Assembly: GCF_024343735.1 (NCBI RefSeq)
Contig: NZ_RJUE01000001.1
Location: forward strand, 124,001 to 188,000
Source of the DNA: Lacihabitans sp. CCS-44
Lineage (GTDB): Bacteria; Bacteroidota; Bacteroidia; Cytophagales; Spirosomataceae
Direction of reading: 5' to 3'
DNA length: 64,000 nucleotides
Shown here: in pieces, positions 35,396 through 44,403 of the stretch
Layout: the number at the start of each line of letters is the position of its first letter
Position numbering within the stretch: the stretch's first letter is position 1
Translations under genes and position numbers: made by a program
Notes under the pieces: generated by a model
Database searches by the model: none
What the model saw: only the letters and a program-made list of their open reading frames with translations
What the model was told of the DNA's origin: nothing

Positions 35396-38300
35396 TTAGT
35401 TTATCTTTAAACCTTTCGCTCCGTTTGGCAACACAACATATCTTGCCGACTGACCCAAATAACCAGAGCCATAATAAATTTCCTTTTTTGTTTTCTTACC
35501 GTTCAACTCATAGCTATATGATTTTGACTTTGAATTCAACACAGTTTCTTGCTTCTTGAGCGGCGTTTTGAACATTTTCAGAGAGCCTTTATTTTGTGAA
35601 GCTAAAAGACTGATTTCACCCCTAGCATTGGAAATAGTAACTAAGGATTTGGCATCGCCAGGAACATAAAAACCAGAATTACGAACAGTTTTGAAGCCAC
35701 CATTACCAAGTCCTTTCAAATATATTCCGTTTGAAGCGTCGTAACGCCCAGCTGAGGTTTCATTACCAAAATTATTGCCAGCAACTAAGATGTCTTGTAT
35801 CCCATCTGAATCAAAATCTTCCACCACTAAGCCATTCGCGGGGCTAAATTGCACTTCCACCGGCAAATCCACTACCTTGAACTTTCCTTGCCCCTGATTT
35901 AGTATAACCACAGATTTCATAAAATTCAGCTCCAAATCTTGGGCATCTTTCTTTTCGTCTTTTGTGAGTAAATTATCAATATTTGCTTTTGCGAAATCCT
36001 TGTAAGATACAAATCTCGACCGAGTAACATTTAATTGCTTGTTTACATCATCTTTACCATTATAAGGCACCAAAAACTTCTCTTTTTGTTCGTTTATGTA
36101 ATACACAAAAGGTATGATATCGTAATTTCCATTGTTGTCAAAATCTTTTGCCAAAACTCTTGCCGGCTCTTTTTCATTTCCCTTAAACTGGGCATTGAGA
36201 CCTATATTTCCCAGCACATAATCCATATCGCCGTCATTGTCAAAATCCCCGGCATTGGTAGAGGTCCAAAGACCTTTCATGTTTTCTAATCCTGTATCCT
36301 TCATTTCAGATAACTTGCCTTTGCTATTTTTGAAAAATCTCGGTGCAGACCATTCACCTGCCACTAAGAGGTCCATCCAACCGTCATTATCAAAGTCTGT
36401 CCACAGTACATCGCATATCAAACCCATGCTTTTAAGTTCTGGCAGAGCCACATTTGTAAACTTCGCATCTCCATTTTTAGAATCATTTCTGAAGAGGTAA
36501 GAATCTGCGAATTTGGGATATTGATCTGGCACATTTCTTCCAGCAATAAACAAATCCAGGTCGCCGTCGTTGTCATAATCAGAAGCCCTCACACACGAGG
36601 TACTTGTTGCAAATGCCGGAATTGCATTGATTTTCTCCAAGAAATTACCCTTTCCATCATTCACATAGAGTTTATCTTCGAAAACCTTTTCTCCAGGCAT
36701 TCCCTCAGAGCCGCCGCGGCACAGATATAAGTCCAAATCTTTATCGCCATCGGCATCAAACAGCAATGAGCCCAAATCTTCCTCCAATTTATTCTCAAGG
36801 CCATATTGTTTCAAAAGTGTTTTTTTGGTGAAAGTTCCGTCTGTTTTTTGGAGAAAAAACATTCCACTAAATCCTACACCACCTCCAAGAAATACATCCT
36901 CTAGATTATCGCCATTAACATCTCCTACTGACATTCCTGGACCCAATTCTGAAAGTTTGAAAGGTATCAGATTCTGAATATTAAAATCGATGAAGTCAAT
37001 TTCTTTATGTATGAAATCCAGCTTGGAGTTTTCAGTAATGTCTTCAAAAACGCCAGCACCCAAGTTTTCTGTGCGATAGGTTTTAATATTTGCATTCTTA
37101 ATATTTACCTCCAAAACCCGGTCTACTTTGGGATTCAAGATAACTTGTGACATTCCATTGTACCATTGCACTTCCAGTTTTTTTACTTTTTTTGCCCCTA
37201 ATCCAAAATGCACAAATGGCTCAACACTAGACAAATAACCTCTATATGGATTATTCTCATGTATAATTTTTTCTCCATTTTCGAACTCCAAAATAGCTAC
37301 TGCACCTATTCCATTGATATTGTTTTTATCTCCTATGGTTTTTACTCTTAAAAAATGATTTTCTTTGGCTTTATCCAATTGAACTTGGTTGTTTTTAAAA
37401 ACAAAAGCCGAATCATTGATATTATTTACCACATAATCCAAGTCCCCATCATTGTCTAAATCAGCATACACCGCACCATTTGAAAATGACGGAATATCCA
37501 TTCCCCATTTTTCGGTAACATCTTCAAACTCTAGATTTCCTTTGTTTCTGTATGCGTAGTTATTGATTTTAACCTCAGGTATTTGTTTAAGAATCTCTGA
37601 TCTTTCACTGTACCTTTCAACATCATTTCTAAAAGCAATAAAATCTCGGTCGGTAACGTCTTTCGGGAATCCATTGGTTATTATAATATCTCTAAGGCCG
37701 TCGTTGTCAAAATCGGCCAGTGAAGGCGTCCAGCTCCAATCAGTTTCGGCTATTCCCGAAAGCATACTTACCTCGCTAAACATGGCAGGCTTATTGTCGG
37801 ACAACTTTCCATTGTTTATCTGAAGGGTATTTCGCATGTACTGATAAGTATAGCCAAATTCTTCGCTGAATTTAAACATCTGGTAGTTGTTTGCTGGTGC
37901 TAATACTTTTTTTCTTAAGTTATTTTTGGCCAACATGTCTACAGCAAAAATGTCAAGTAAACCATCGTTATTTATATCAGCCACGTCATTTCCCATGGCA
38001 GAGTTACTGGTATGTTTAAAGTATTGATTAGCTTGGTCTGTAAAAGTGCCGTTTTGGTTATTTATATACAGTAAATCATCAGCAGCATAATCGTTGGTTA
38101 CATAAATGTCTTTCCAGCCATCTTTGTTAATGTCACAAATATTAAGTCCTAGTCCATAACCTTCTATTACAATTCCAGCCTCTTTCGAAACATTGGTATA
38201 ATAGGCATGTCCGAGCTTCTCGTTATAATCGCATCTGTATAATTTATCTGTATTCGGATAAGAGCCATCTGTCACTTTTTTACGAAATACATTGGGATAT

Positions 38301-38884
38301 TGGTCAATAATATTAGTAAGAACATATAGGTCCAAATCACCGTCATTGTCATAATCAAAAAAAGCCGCGTTCTCTGAATGTCCCGAATCATTAACTCCAT
38401 ATTCAGTGGCCATTTCTTTAAATTTAGGTTTGCCATCCTTAAGGCCTTGATTTACGAAGAGTAAATTCTCTCTATCTTTTTCAGCTTTTTTCACCGTTGC
38501 GGCCACATAAACATCCAGCAATCCATCACTATTGATGTCAACAGTTACCACTCCGGCACACCATTTGCCATTTCCTCCAATTTCAGAATAATCAGAAACA
38601 TCATCAAATTTAAAATCCCCCTTATTGATATAAAGCTTGTTTGAAACCTGGTTTCCACTAAAAAAAACATCTTGAAGACCGTCATTGTTAAAATCCCCTA
38701 TCCCGACTCCCGAGCCGTTATACACATATTCAAAATCAAGAATATTCATTGAATCACTTTCTGTAATTCTATTGGCAAACGTTATTCCAGAATCCTCAGC
38801 CTCTATTCGCTCAAAAAGTTTTTTCTCTTTGCAAGAAAACAAAAATAGAAATGCCACAAAAAAAGTAAATTTCAGAAAATTCAT
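35396..38884 (-). CDS. Giant FG-GAP repeat lipoprotein with ASPIC/UnbV domain
   Basis: A 1162-residue lipoprotein (FLFLFSC, Cys18). It has two sets of FG-GAP/VCBS propeller repeats separated by an ASPIC/UnbV domain at about 522-585 (NNINGIGAVAILEFENG, GYLSSVEPFVHFGLG, VQWYNG). The first set lies at about 60-490, with calcium loops such as DFNNDGLQD, DINSDGLLD, DYDNDGDLD, DINKDGWKD and DLDNDGDLD; the second lies at about 640-1100. This is the CRTAC1-like architecture often found beside SusC/SusD in Bacteroidota, with no proven function. A surface glycan- or protein-binding role is plausible. It has the same domain order as the protein encoded at 39225-42512, so they are paralogues. Confidence 0.88.
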   Translation of the reverse strand: MNFLKFTFFVAFLFLFSCKEKKLFERIEAEDSGITFANRITESDSMNILDFEYVYNGSGVGIGDFNNDGLQDVFFSGNQVSNKLYINKGDFKFDDVSDYSEIGGNGKWCAGVVTVDINSDGLLDVYVAATVKKAEKDRENLLFVNQGLKDGKPKFKEMATEYGVNDSGHSENAAFFDYDNDGDLDLYVLTNIIDQYPNVFRKKVTDGSYPNTDKLYRCDYNEKLGHAYYTNVSKEAGIVIEGYGLGLNICDINKDGWKDIYVTNDYAADDLLYINNQNGTFTDQANQYFKHTSNSAMGNDVADINNDGLLDIFAVDMLAKNNLRKKVLAPANNYQMFKFSEEFGYTYQYMRNTLQINNGKLSDNKPAMFSEVSMLSGIAETDWSWTPSLADFDNDGLRDIIITNGFPKDVTDRDFIAFRNDVERYSERSEILKQIPEVKINNYAYRNKGNLEFEDVTEKWGMDIPSFSNGAVYADLDNDGDLDYVVNNINDSAFVFKNNQVQLDKAKENHFLRVKTIGDKNNINGIGAVAILEFENGEKIIHENNPYRGYLSSVEPFVHFGLGAKKVKKLEVQWYNGMSQVILNPKVDRVLEVNIKNANIKTYRTENLGAGVFEDITENSKLDFIHKEIDFIDFNIQNLIPFKLSELGPGMSVGDVNGDNLEDVFLGGGVGFSGMFFLQKTDGTFTKKTLLKQYGLENKLEEDLGSLLFDADGDKDLDLYLCRGGSEGMPGEKVFEDKLYVNDGKGNFLEKINAIPAFATSTSCVRASDYDNDGDLDLFIAGRNVPDQYPKFADSYLFRNDSKNGDAKFTNVALPELKSMGLICDVLWTDFDNDGWMDLLVAGEWSAPRFFKNSKGKLSEMKDTGLENMKGLWTSTNAGDFDNDGDMDYVLGNIGLNAQFKGNEKEPARVLAKDFDNNGNYDIIPFVYYINEQKEKFLVPYNGKDDVNKQLNVTRSRFVSYKDFAKANIDNLLTKDEKKDAQDLELNFMKSVVILNQGQGKFKVVDLPVEVQFSPANGLVVEDFDSDGIQDILVAGNNFGNETSAGRYDASNGIYLKGLGNGGFKTVRNSGFYVPGDAKSLVTISNARGEISLLASQNKGSLKMFKTPLKKQETVLNSKSKSYSYELNGKKTKKEIYYGSGYLGQSARYVVLPNGAKGLKIN

Positions 38885-39224
38885 ATATTACAGCTACGGT
38901 TAAAACTTGAACCTTTATGTAGGTTCTGAAATAATGGTTTAAACTTTATAAAATAAAAATACATAATTTAAGAAGCAGAAACTTCTAAATAAGTACTGTT
39001 TTTTGATTAATACTTTTTGTGTTAATAAGTATCACAAAATCTTGATTTAAAAATCCAAAAAAAAATCGCTTTTATTCTGTTTAATTGGAGGAAAATCCAA
39101 AAAAATCAGAGACACAAACTCCACATCATAATCTCTTTATAAGCAGGTTCTTACTGTTAAATTACCCAGATAAAAACACAATTTAACCTGAACCAAAAGG
39201 AATCTTAAAAAAATACAAAAAAAT
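38885..39224. other. Intergenic region between the two giant UnbV-type genes
   Basis: An AT-rich spacer of 340 bp. I see no open frame with protein character, no good TAnnTTTG box on the minus strand and no clear terminator. A weak 5-bp hairpin (AGAAG/CTTCT, about 38970-38985) is the only structure noted. Confidence 0.5.
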
Positions 39225-42200
39225 CTATTTCTTTGATTGAAAAACTAACATCCCCGCATTATTTCTTGCTATAAATAAATGATTATTAATAATTTTTGAA
39301 TCACGAACTTCTCCCTGAGTGACCAATCCCGACAGGTATGGCGGAATATATTTATATTTATTGGCACCCAAGGCTTTAAAATAGCCTCCCTGAAGGCCGT
39401 CGTGACGACCAACCTCAGGTTTTAATTGGTAGAAATTACCCCCCGCATAAAAGTCTTTTTTACCATCACCGTCAAAATCATGCACTGTGAACGAAAAAAT
39501 GGGTGACAACTGAGCTTCGGTAGGCAAGGCGTACAAATTAAGATTACCCTTATCGTTCATAAGCACAGAAGAGCTAAAATTATCAACCTGAAATCTATTG
39601 GCTTTTTTCAACTTTTCACTATCAAACAAGTCTTCCACAGTCATTTTTGCAAAATCTTGGTATTTCAAGGCTTTCTTTTTCAAAGATGGCAGTTGGGAAG
39701 TCAAATCTGCTTTGCTTGCGAATGGATAAGGTTTATCATCCTCCTGGGTAAACCAATCTAGAATTATATCAGGACGTCCGTTGTCATCAAAATCATTAAT
39801 ATACATACCCAAGGGTTTTTCATGACTTGCTTTAAACTTCATATTTAGTCCATAATTGCCTAATAAAAAATCGGTATCACCGTCACCATCAATGTCGTTT
39901 GCCTCTATACAGTTCCACCAACCGGTACTGAGTGGTATACTTAGGGGAGCGTCAAAAAAACCATTTTGATTTACAAATACTTTGACCGGCATCCACCCTC
40001 CTACCACTATCAAATCAGGCCATTTGTCACTGTTAACATCAGTCCAAACAGCATCCGAAATCATCCCAATAGGGCCTGTATTGTTATTTGTGATATCTTC
40101 CCAAACACCTTTACCATTATTTTTCAGCATATAGCTTCGTGGAATCAGTCCGTAGCCACCGGGCACTGCTTGGCCGCCTACAAAGAGGTCGACATCTCCA
40201 TCTAAGTCAAAGTCAGCTGGAGTTATGCAACCAATCTGTCCTTTTACATTAAATGGCCCAGTTTTATATGTAAAACTACCCTTACCGCTGTTTTCATAAT
40301 ATTCGGCATTAAAATTCTCAGCACCTTTTTTAAACTCATTTCCACCCATTCCTATCAAAATATCTAGGTCGCCATCGCCATCACCATCAAAAAAAGCCCC
40401 AGCAGTAGACTCCTTTCCAATCCTTTCTACAAACGCCTTCTGCGGGCTTTCCTTAAAAGATGAACCGGAATTTATTAACAACTTATTGGCCGTACCATGC
40501 GAAGCCAACAAAAGAAAGTCCTCTAGACCGTCTTGATTAACATCTCCAGTTACAATTTTGGGACTTAAAGTAGACATTGCATGGGGCATGAGTCTATCCA
40601 TATCGAAGTCCACGTAATTGTTCTCCTTATGACCCGCAGATAATGGAATTTCGCCTTGTGAGGCCATAAATATATCTTTATCTCCGGAAACCTGTTTATC
40701 GATATTCAAGATTTGGGTGGCCTCGCTATATTTCAGGTTCAGAGTTTGATCAGCTTTTAAATTTTTCAATACTTGATATTTCAAATCTGGCCATACTATT
40801 TTTATAGAATCTATTTTTGGGTCTGACCCTAATCCAAAAGTCATTTGAGGTGCGACAGAACTTTGAAACCCCCTAGCTGTGAAGTTATAGAGTAACTGAG
40901 TTGAGCCCTTTTGGTACACCCAAACTCCAGCCCCAATCCCGAACTTATTTCTTGCAGAGCCTTCAATGTTTAATTTGAGATAGTGGCTTTTTTTATCATC
41001 GGCTGCATTGTTTTTATAAACAAACGCCTCCATATTTACATTATTCACAACTAGGTCAAGGTCGCCGTCGTTGTCAAGATCGCCATAAGCAGATCCGTTA
41101 CTAAAACTTTCTTGGTCTAGATTTAAGTCAGATGCCTTATTCTCAAAGATTGGCACAAATCCATCGTTTGAGTTAATAAAGGCATAGTTTCGCCGTTTAT
41201 TGGGCGGAAGAAATTTTACAAAATCACGAAAGTCATATTTACCTTTATCCTCTACAACTCGTTTTACCTGATCTTTGTCTGAAATAAAATCAGCAAAATC
41301 TGAGTCGGTAATGTCATTAAAAACGCCATTACTGACAAATATATCCTTTTTGCCATCCATATTCATATCAAAAGCCAAGGCTCCCCATGACCAATCCGTG
41401 GCAGCGACATTCGAAATATACCCAGTCTCTATAAATTTACCATCTCCTTGATTAATTTGCAGGCAATTTTGTGTATACTGATAATGATAGCCATTACGTA
41501 ACTTAAGGTCATTTAAATAATAATCGTCAAATTTCGTGGCAGCCTTAAGTCTATGGTTATCAGGTGGGAGCATATCTGTGCTAAAAATATCTAGCAAACC
41601 ATCATTGTTGATATCCGCCATGTCAGACCCCATACTAGCCAACGAAGTGTAACTCATTGATGAGGTAAGTGATTCTTTGAATGTCCCGTTCTTTTGATTT
41701 ATATACAGATAATCCCTTTCGTAAAAGTCATTTGAAATATAAATATCTGGATAATGGTCATTGTTAATATCACCAACAGAAACACCGAGACCAAAGCCAA
41801 CATCAGAAGAAAATATGCCTGACTTTTTGGTTATATCTACAAACTTCCCTTCTATGTTTTCATACAATCTATCTCCACCTGAAGAAGTTGGATCATATTC
41901 TTCTCTCTTAGTAATTGTAATTCTTTCTGGATTTTTATAGCTATTATTGAGCACAAAACAATCTAAGTCACCGTCAAGGTCATAATCAAAAAAAGATGCG
42001 TGAGTAGATAATCCATTGTCGTTCAAGCCAAATTCTTTAGCCTTTTCAGTAAATGTATTATTCTTATTATTTATAAAAAGTTCATTCTCCTTATTCTCAT
42101 TTTTGCCATCGCCTGAGTAGCACACATACAAGTCCAAATAACCATCAGCATTAACATCGGCCATAGTCACACCCGTACACCACGATTGTTTCCCCTTAAC

Positions 42201-42512
42201 GCCTGCTTTTAGAGAAATATCCTCAAATTTCAAATTACCTTTATTGAGATAAAGCCTATTATCACCCATATTTGAGGTAAAATATACGTCAATTAACCCA
42301 TCATTGTTAATATCTCCAACAGCCACTCCACCTCCATTATAATAGTTACGATAGGTAAGAATATTAAAACCTTCCCTATCCTCTACTTCATTTCTGAAAT
42401 CAATTCCCGAATCTACTGATTCTAATAATGTAAAAGCAGCAAAACCCCTTTCTTTATTCTTTTGGCAGCCCAACAAGCCAAAAAACAACAAAAGGTATGT
42501 TATATTTTTCAT
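39225..42512 (-). CDS. Giant FG-GAP repeat lipoprotein with ASPIC/UnbV domain (paralogue)
   Basis: A 1095-residue lipoprotein. The ATG at 42512 is chosen, not an upstream in-frame one at 42569, because it places a clean lipoprotein signal (KNITYLLLFFGLLGC) at the N-terminus. It has the same layout as its neighbour at 35396: propeller repeats with calcium loops (DINNDGLID, DVNADGYLD, DYDLDGDLD), a central ASPIC/UnbV domain (KFGIGAGVWVYQKG, SSVAPQMTFGLG) and a second repeat set. It lies downstream of susD across a strong terminator, so it may depend on read-through or its own promoter. Ligand unknown. Confidence 0.88.
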   Translation of the reverse strand: MKNITYLLLFFGLLGCQKNKERGFAAFTLLESVDSGIDFRNEVEDREGFNILTYRNYYNGGGVAVGDINNDGLIDVYFTSNMGDNRLYLNKGNLKFEDISLKAGVKGKQSWCTGVTMADVNADGYLDLYVCYSGDGKNENKENELFINNKNNTFTEKAKEFGLNDNGLSTHASFFDYDLDGDLDCFVLNNSYKNPERITITKREEYDPTSSGGDRLYENIEGKFVDITKKSGIFSSDVGFGLGVSVGDINNDHYPDIYISNDFYERDYLYINQKNGTFKESLTSSMSYTSLASMGSDMADINNDGLLDIFSTDMLPPDNHRLKAATKFDDYYLNDLKLRNGYHYQYTQNCLQINQGDGKFIETGYISNVAATDWSWGALAFDMNMDGKKDIFVSNGVFNDITDSDFADFISDKDQVKRVVEDKGKYDFRDFVKFLPPNKRRNYAFINSNDGFVPIFENKASDLNLDQESFSNGSAYGDLDNDGDLDLVVNNVNMEAFVYKNNAADDKKSHYLKLNIEGSARNKFGIGAGVWVYQKGSTQLLYNFTARGFQSSVAPQMTFGLGSDPKIDSIKIVWPDLKYQVLKNLKADQTLNLKYSEATQILNIDKQVSGDKDIFMASQGEIPLSAGHKENNYVDFDMDRLMPHAMSTLSPKIVTGDVNQDGLEDFLLLASHGTANKLLINSGSSFKESPQKAFVERIGKESTAGAFFDGDGDGDLDILIGMGGNEFKKGAENFNAEYYENSGKGSFTYKTGPFNVKGQIGCITPADFDLDGDVDLFVGGQAVPGGYGLIPRSYMLKNNGKGVWEDITNNNTGPIGMISDAVWTDVNSDKWPDLIVVGGWMPVKVFVNQNGFFDAPLSIPLSTGWWNCIEANDIDGDGDTDFLLGNYGLNMKFKASHEKPLGMYINDFDDNGRPDIILDWFTQEDDKPYPFASKADLTSQLPSLKKKALKYQDFAKMTVEDLFDSEKLKKANRFQVDNFSSSVLMNDKGNLNLYALPTEAQLSPIFSFTVHDFDGDGKKDFYAGGNFYQLKPEVGRHDGLQGGYFKALGANKYKYIPPYLSGLVTQGEVRDSKIINNHLFIARNNAGMLVFQSKK

Positions 42513-42616
42513 ATTTCTTTTTAACCAGATAAATACAAAGTTAATTAAGTTATTTATAAAAAAATACACTTTTCATCACCGCAAAGACTCTATATAGGTA
42601 ATTTTATCCAAAACGA

Positions 42617-42656
42617 TGCAAAAAAAAATGAGGTAGGAATTAACCTACCTCATTTT
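42617..42656 (-). terminator. Intrinsic terminator after susD
   Basis: A 13-bp perfect stem (AAAATGAGGTAGG at 42625-42637 with its complement at 42644-42656) closes a 6-nt loop. On the minus strand the stem is followed by a run of T, pointing to termination of the susC-susD transcript. Confidence 0.88.
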
Positions 42657-42693
42657 GTATTACGACATTAAAATACCTTTAACTAAAATATGA

Positions 42694-44382
42694 TTAGTAT
42701 CCAGCGTTTTGTTTCAATTTACCTGCCGATTTAGCAATTTCAGTACTTGGTATTGGCCAAGCATAGTGCTTAGCTGTAACCGGCTGAGCCACTGATAGAG
42801 CGGTTACCAATTTTGACTCACGACCAAGATATTCAGTCATGTGAGCCTCATAATTACCCCATCTCTGCAAGTCAAATACACGATGTCCTTCCAATGCAAG
42901 TTCAAGTCTTCTTTCTGTTCTTACAGCCTGACGAGCTACAGCTTTGTCAGTCCATGCTGATCCATAAGTAGAAACCGCATATTTACCCCAAGTGATTTCA
43001 GATGCATCAATAGGTACTTTTAGAGAAGCAACACCTTGAGTACAGTTACCTGCTCTTTTACGGATAAGGTTAACATACTCTCTTGCTTTCTCCAAAGATC
43101 CAGCTTCTACTTCACACTCAGCTGCCATCAATAAAACATCAGAATAACGCAATAATGGGAAGTTCAAAGCAGAAAGCTGAGTTCCTGTCCATCCACCAGC
43201 AAGAATAGGATTAGCTTTTAGTTGTACTGTTTTCTTAGGTGAATACCATCCTTGGTATCCTTGACCACGAATCCAGCTGTCCTTGTGAAGACCCCAATCT
43301 AAGAAAGGAACACCTGTACGTCCAGCTGTATATTCAACACGTGGATCCATTACGTCTGCTGCACCAGCAGGTATTCTTTTTACAGGAACACCTACTGTAG
43401 ATATAGGAAGACCAGCAGCATCAACTTTAAATGCCATTACTAGGTCGTTGGTAGGCTGCTTAAATCCGCAGCAGCTGCTAAAGCTATCTCCGTGAGGTAA
43501 GCCAAGACGATCGTGGTTATTTGCGTTAGCACCACCAGCATCACCGTCATTTACTGAAGACTGAATAGAGAACAAGTTTTCAGCATTGTTTTCAGTTGCT
43601 AAGTTAAAGTTATCATATATACAGTCAGACAATTTGTATTTACCACTTGCTATTACTGTATTAAAAGCAGCCAAAGCACCTGCGTAATCTTTGTTATACA
43701 ATTTTACTTTACCCAAATAAGCAGTAGCTACATTTTTATCTACTCTACCTACTGAAGTTTTACTAGCTGGTAATAAAGTAATCGCCTTTTCCAAATCTGC
43801 TATGATTAATGGAATCATTTCTTTATCGTTAGGCTTATTAAAATCAGTATCAGTTTCAGTGATGTAAGGTGCTTTTTTAAATACTTTATATAATTCAAAA
43901 TGCTCCCATGCTCTTAAAAAGGTCGCCTCACCTTCTACAGCACTAACATAAGCTGTTTCAGATCCATTTGCTTTTAAGAATGCTTTAGCTGTAACTATTG
44001 CCGAGTTCGCACGAGCAATTCCCTCGTAGCATGATCTCCATTTGTTATCGAACGAACCTTCAGCCGGATTCCATTGGAAAAGCTCTACTGCCAACCAACC
44101 GTCTCCATCACCTGATTCAGAGCCTTTGTGAAAATCATCAGCAGCTAGGTTATACACCCAGTTACTAGGAGCAGCACCCCAAGCGTTTCCACCTGCACCT
44201 ATCCAACCGCCAAGGCTTTTGTAAGCCGCAATAAGAGTTGCGTCTACACCAGCTTTGCTAGATTCTAAAAGCGTGTTAGACAAGGCAGCTTGTGGAGGAG
44301 TATCCAAAAAGCTATCCTTACACGAATAAAAGCCTACCGTAAGTAGTATGGCCAGTATCGATATTTTGATTATTGTTTTCAT
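42694..44382 (-). CDS. SusD/RagB-family nutrient-binding lipoprotein
   Basis: A 562-residue surface lipoprotein (FYSC, Cys21) of the SusD/RagB family. The family N-terminus CKDSFLDTPPQAALS and helical TPR-like segments (AWEHFELYKVF, ATAYLGKVKLY, AALAAFNTVI) are present, as is the C-terminal RRLELALEGHRVFDLQRWG followed by the PIPSTEI ending. It forms the lid of the SusC channel and captures the ligand. The ligand cannot be read from sequence; no glycoside hydrolase or protease of a typical PUL is adjacent, apart from the S9 peptidase further down. It is 21 nt downstream of susC and ends at a strong terminator. Confidence 0.95.
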   Translation of the reverse strand: MKTIIKISILAILLTVGFYSCKDSFLDTPPQAALSNTLLESSKAGVDATLIAAYKSLGGWIGAGGNAWGAAPSNWVYNLAADDFHKGSESGDGDGWLAVELFQWNPAEGSFDNKWRSCYEGIARANSAIVTAKAFLKANGSETAYVSAVEGEATFLRAWEHFELYKVFKKAPYITETDTDFNKPNDKEMIPLIIADLEKAITLLPASKTSVGRVDKNVATAYLGKVKLYNKDYAGALAAFNTVIASGKYKLSDCIYDNFNLATENNAENLFSIQSSVNDGDAGGANANNHDRLGLPHGDSFSSCCGFKQPTNDLVMAFKVDAAGLPISTVGVPVKRIPAGAADVMDPRVEYTAGRTGVPFLDWGLHKDSWIRGQGYQGWYSPKKTVQLKANPILAGGWTGTQLSALNFPLLRYSDVLLMAAECEVEAGSLEKAREYVNLIRKRAGNCTQGVASLKVPIDASEITWGKYAVSTYGSAWTDKAVARQAVRTERRLELALEGHRVFDLQRWGNYEAHMTEYLGRESKLVTALSVAQPVTAKHYAWPIPSTEIAKSAGKLKQNAGY

Positions 44383-44403
44383 AATATGAATAATATTTTA
44401 TTA

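Noticed and set aside
35396-42512. The repeated DxDxDG coding stretches as a nucleotide repeat array or CRISPR
   Set aside because: They encode protein calcium loops in FG-GAP repeats, vary at synonymous positions and have no regular spacer length.
42513-42569. An upstream extension of the giant lipoprotein gene by 19 codons
   Set aside because: It places a hydrophobic stretch ahead of a perfect lipoprotein signal; the start at 42512 is better.
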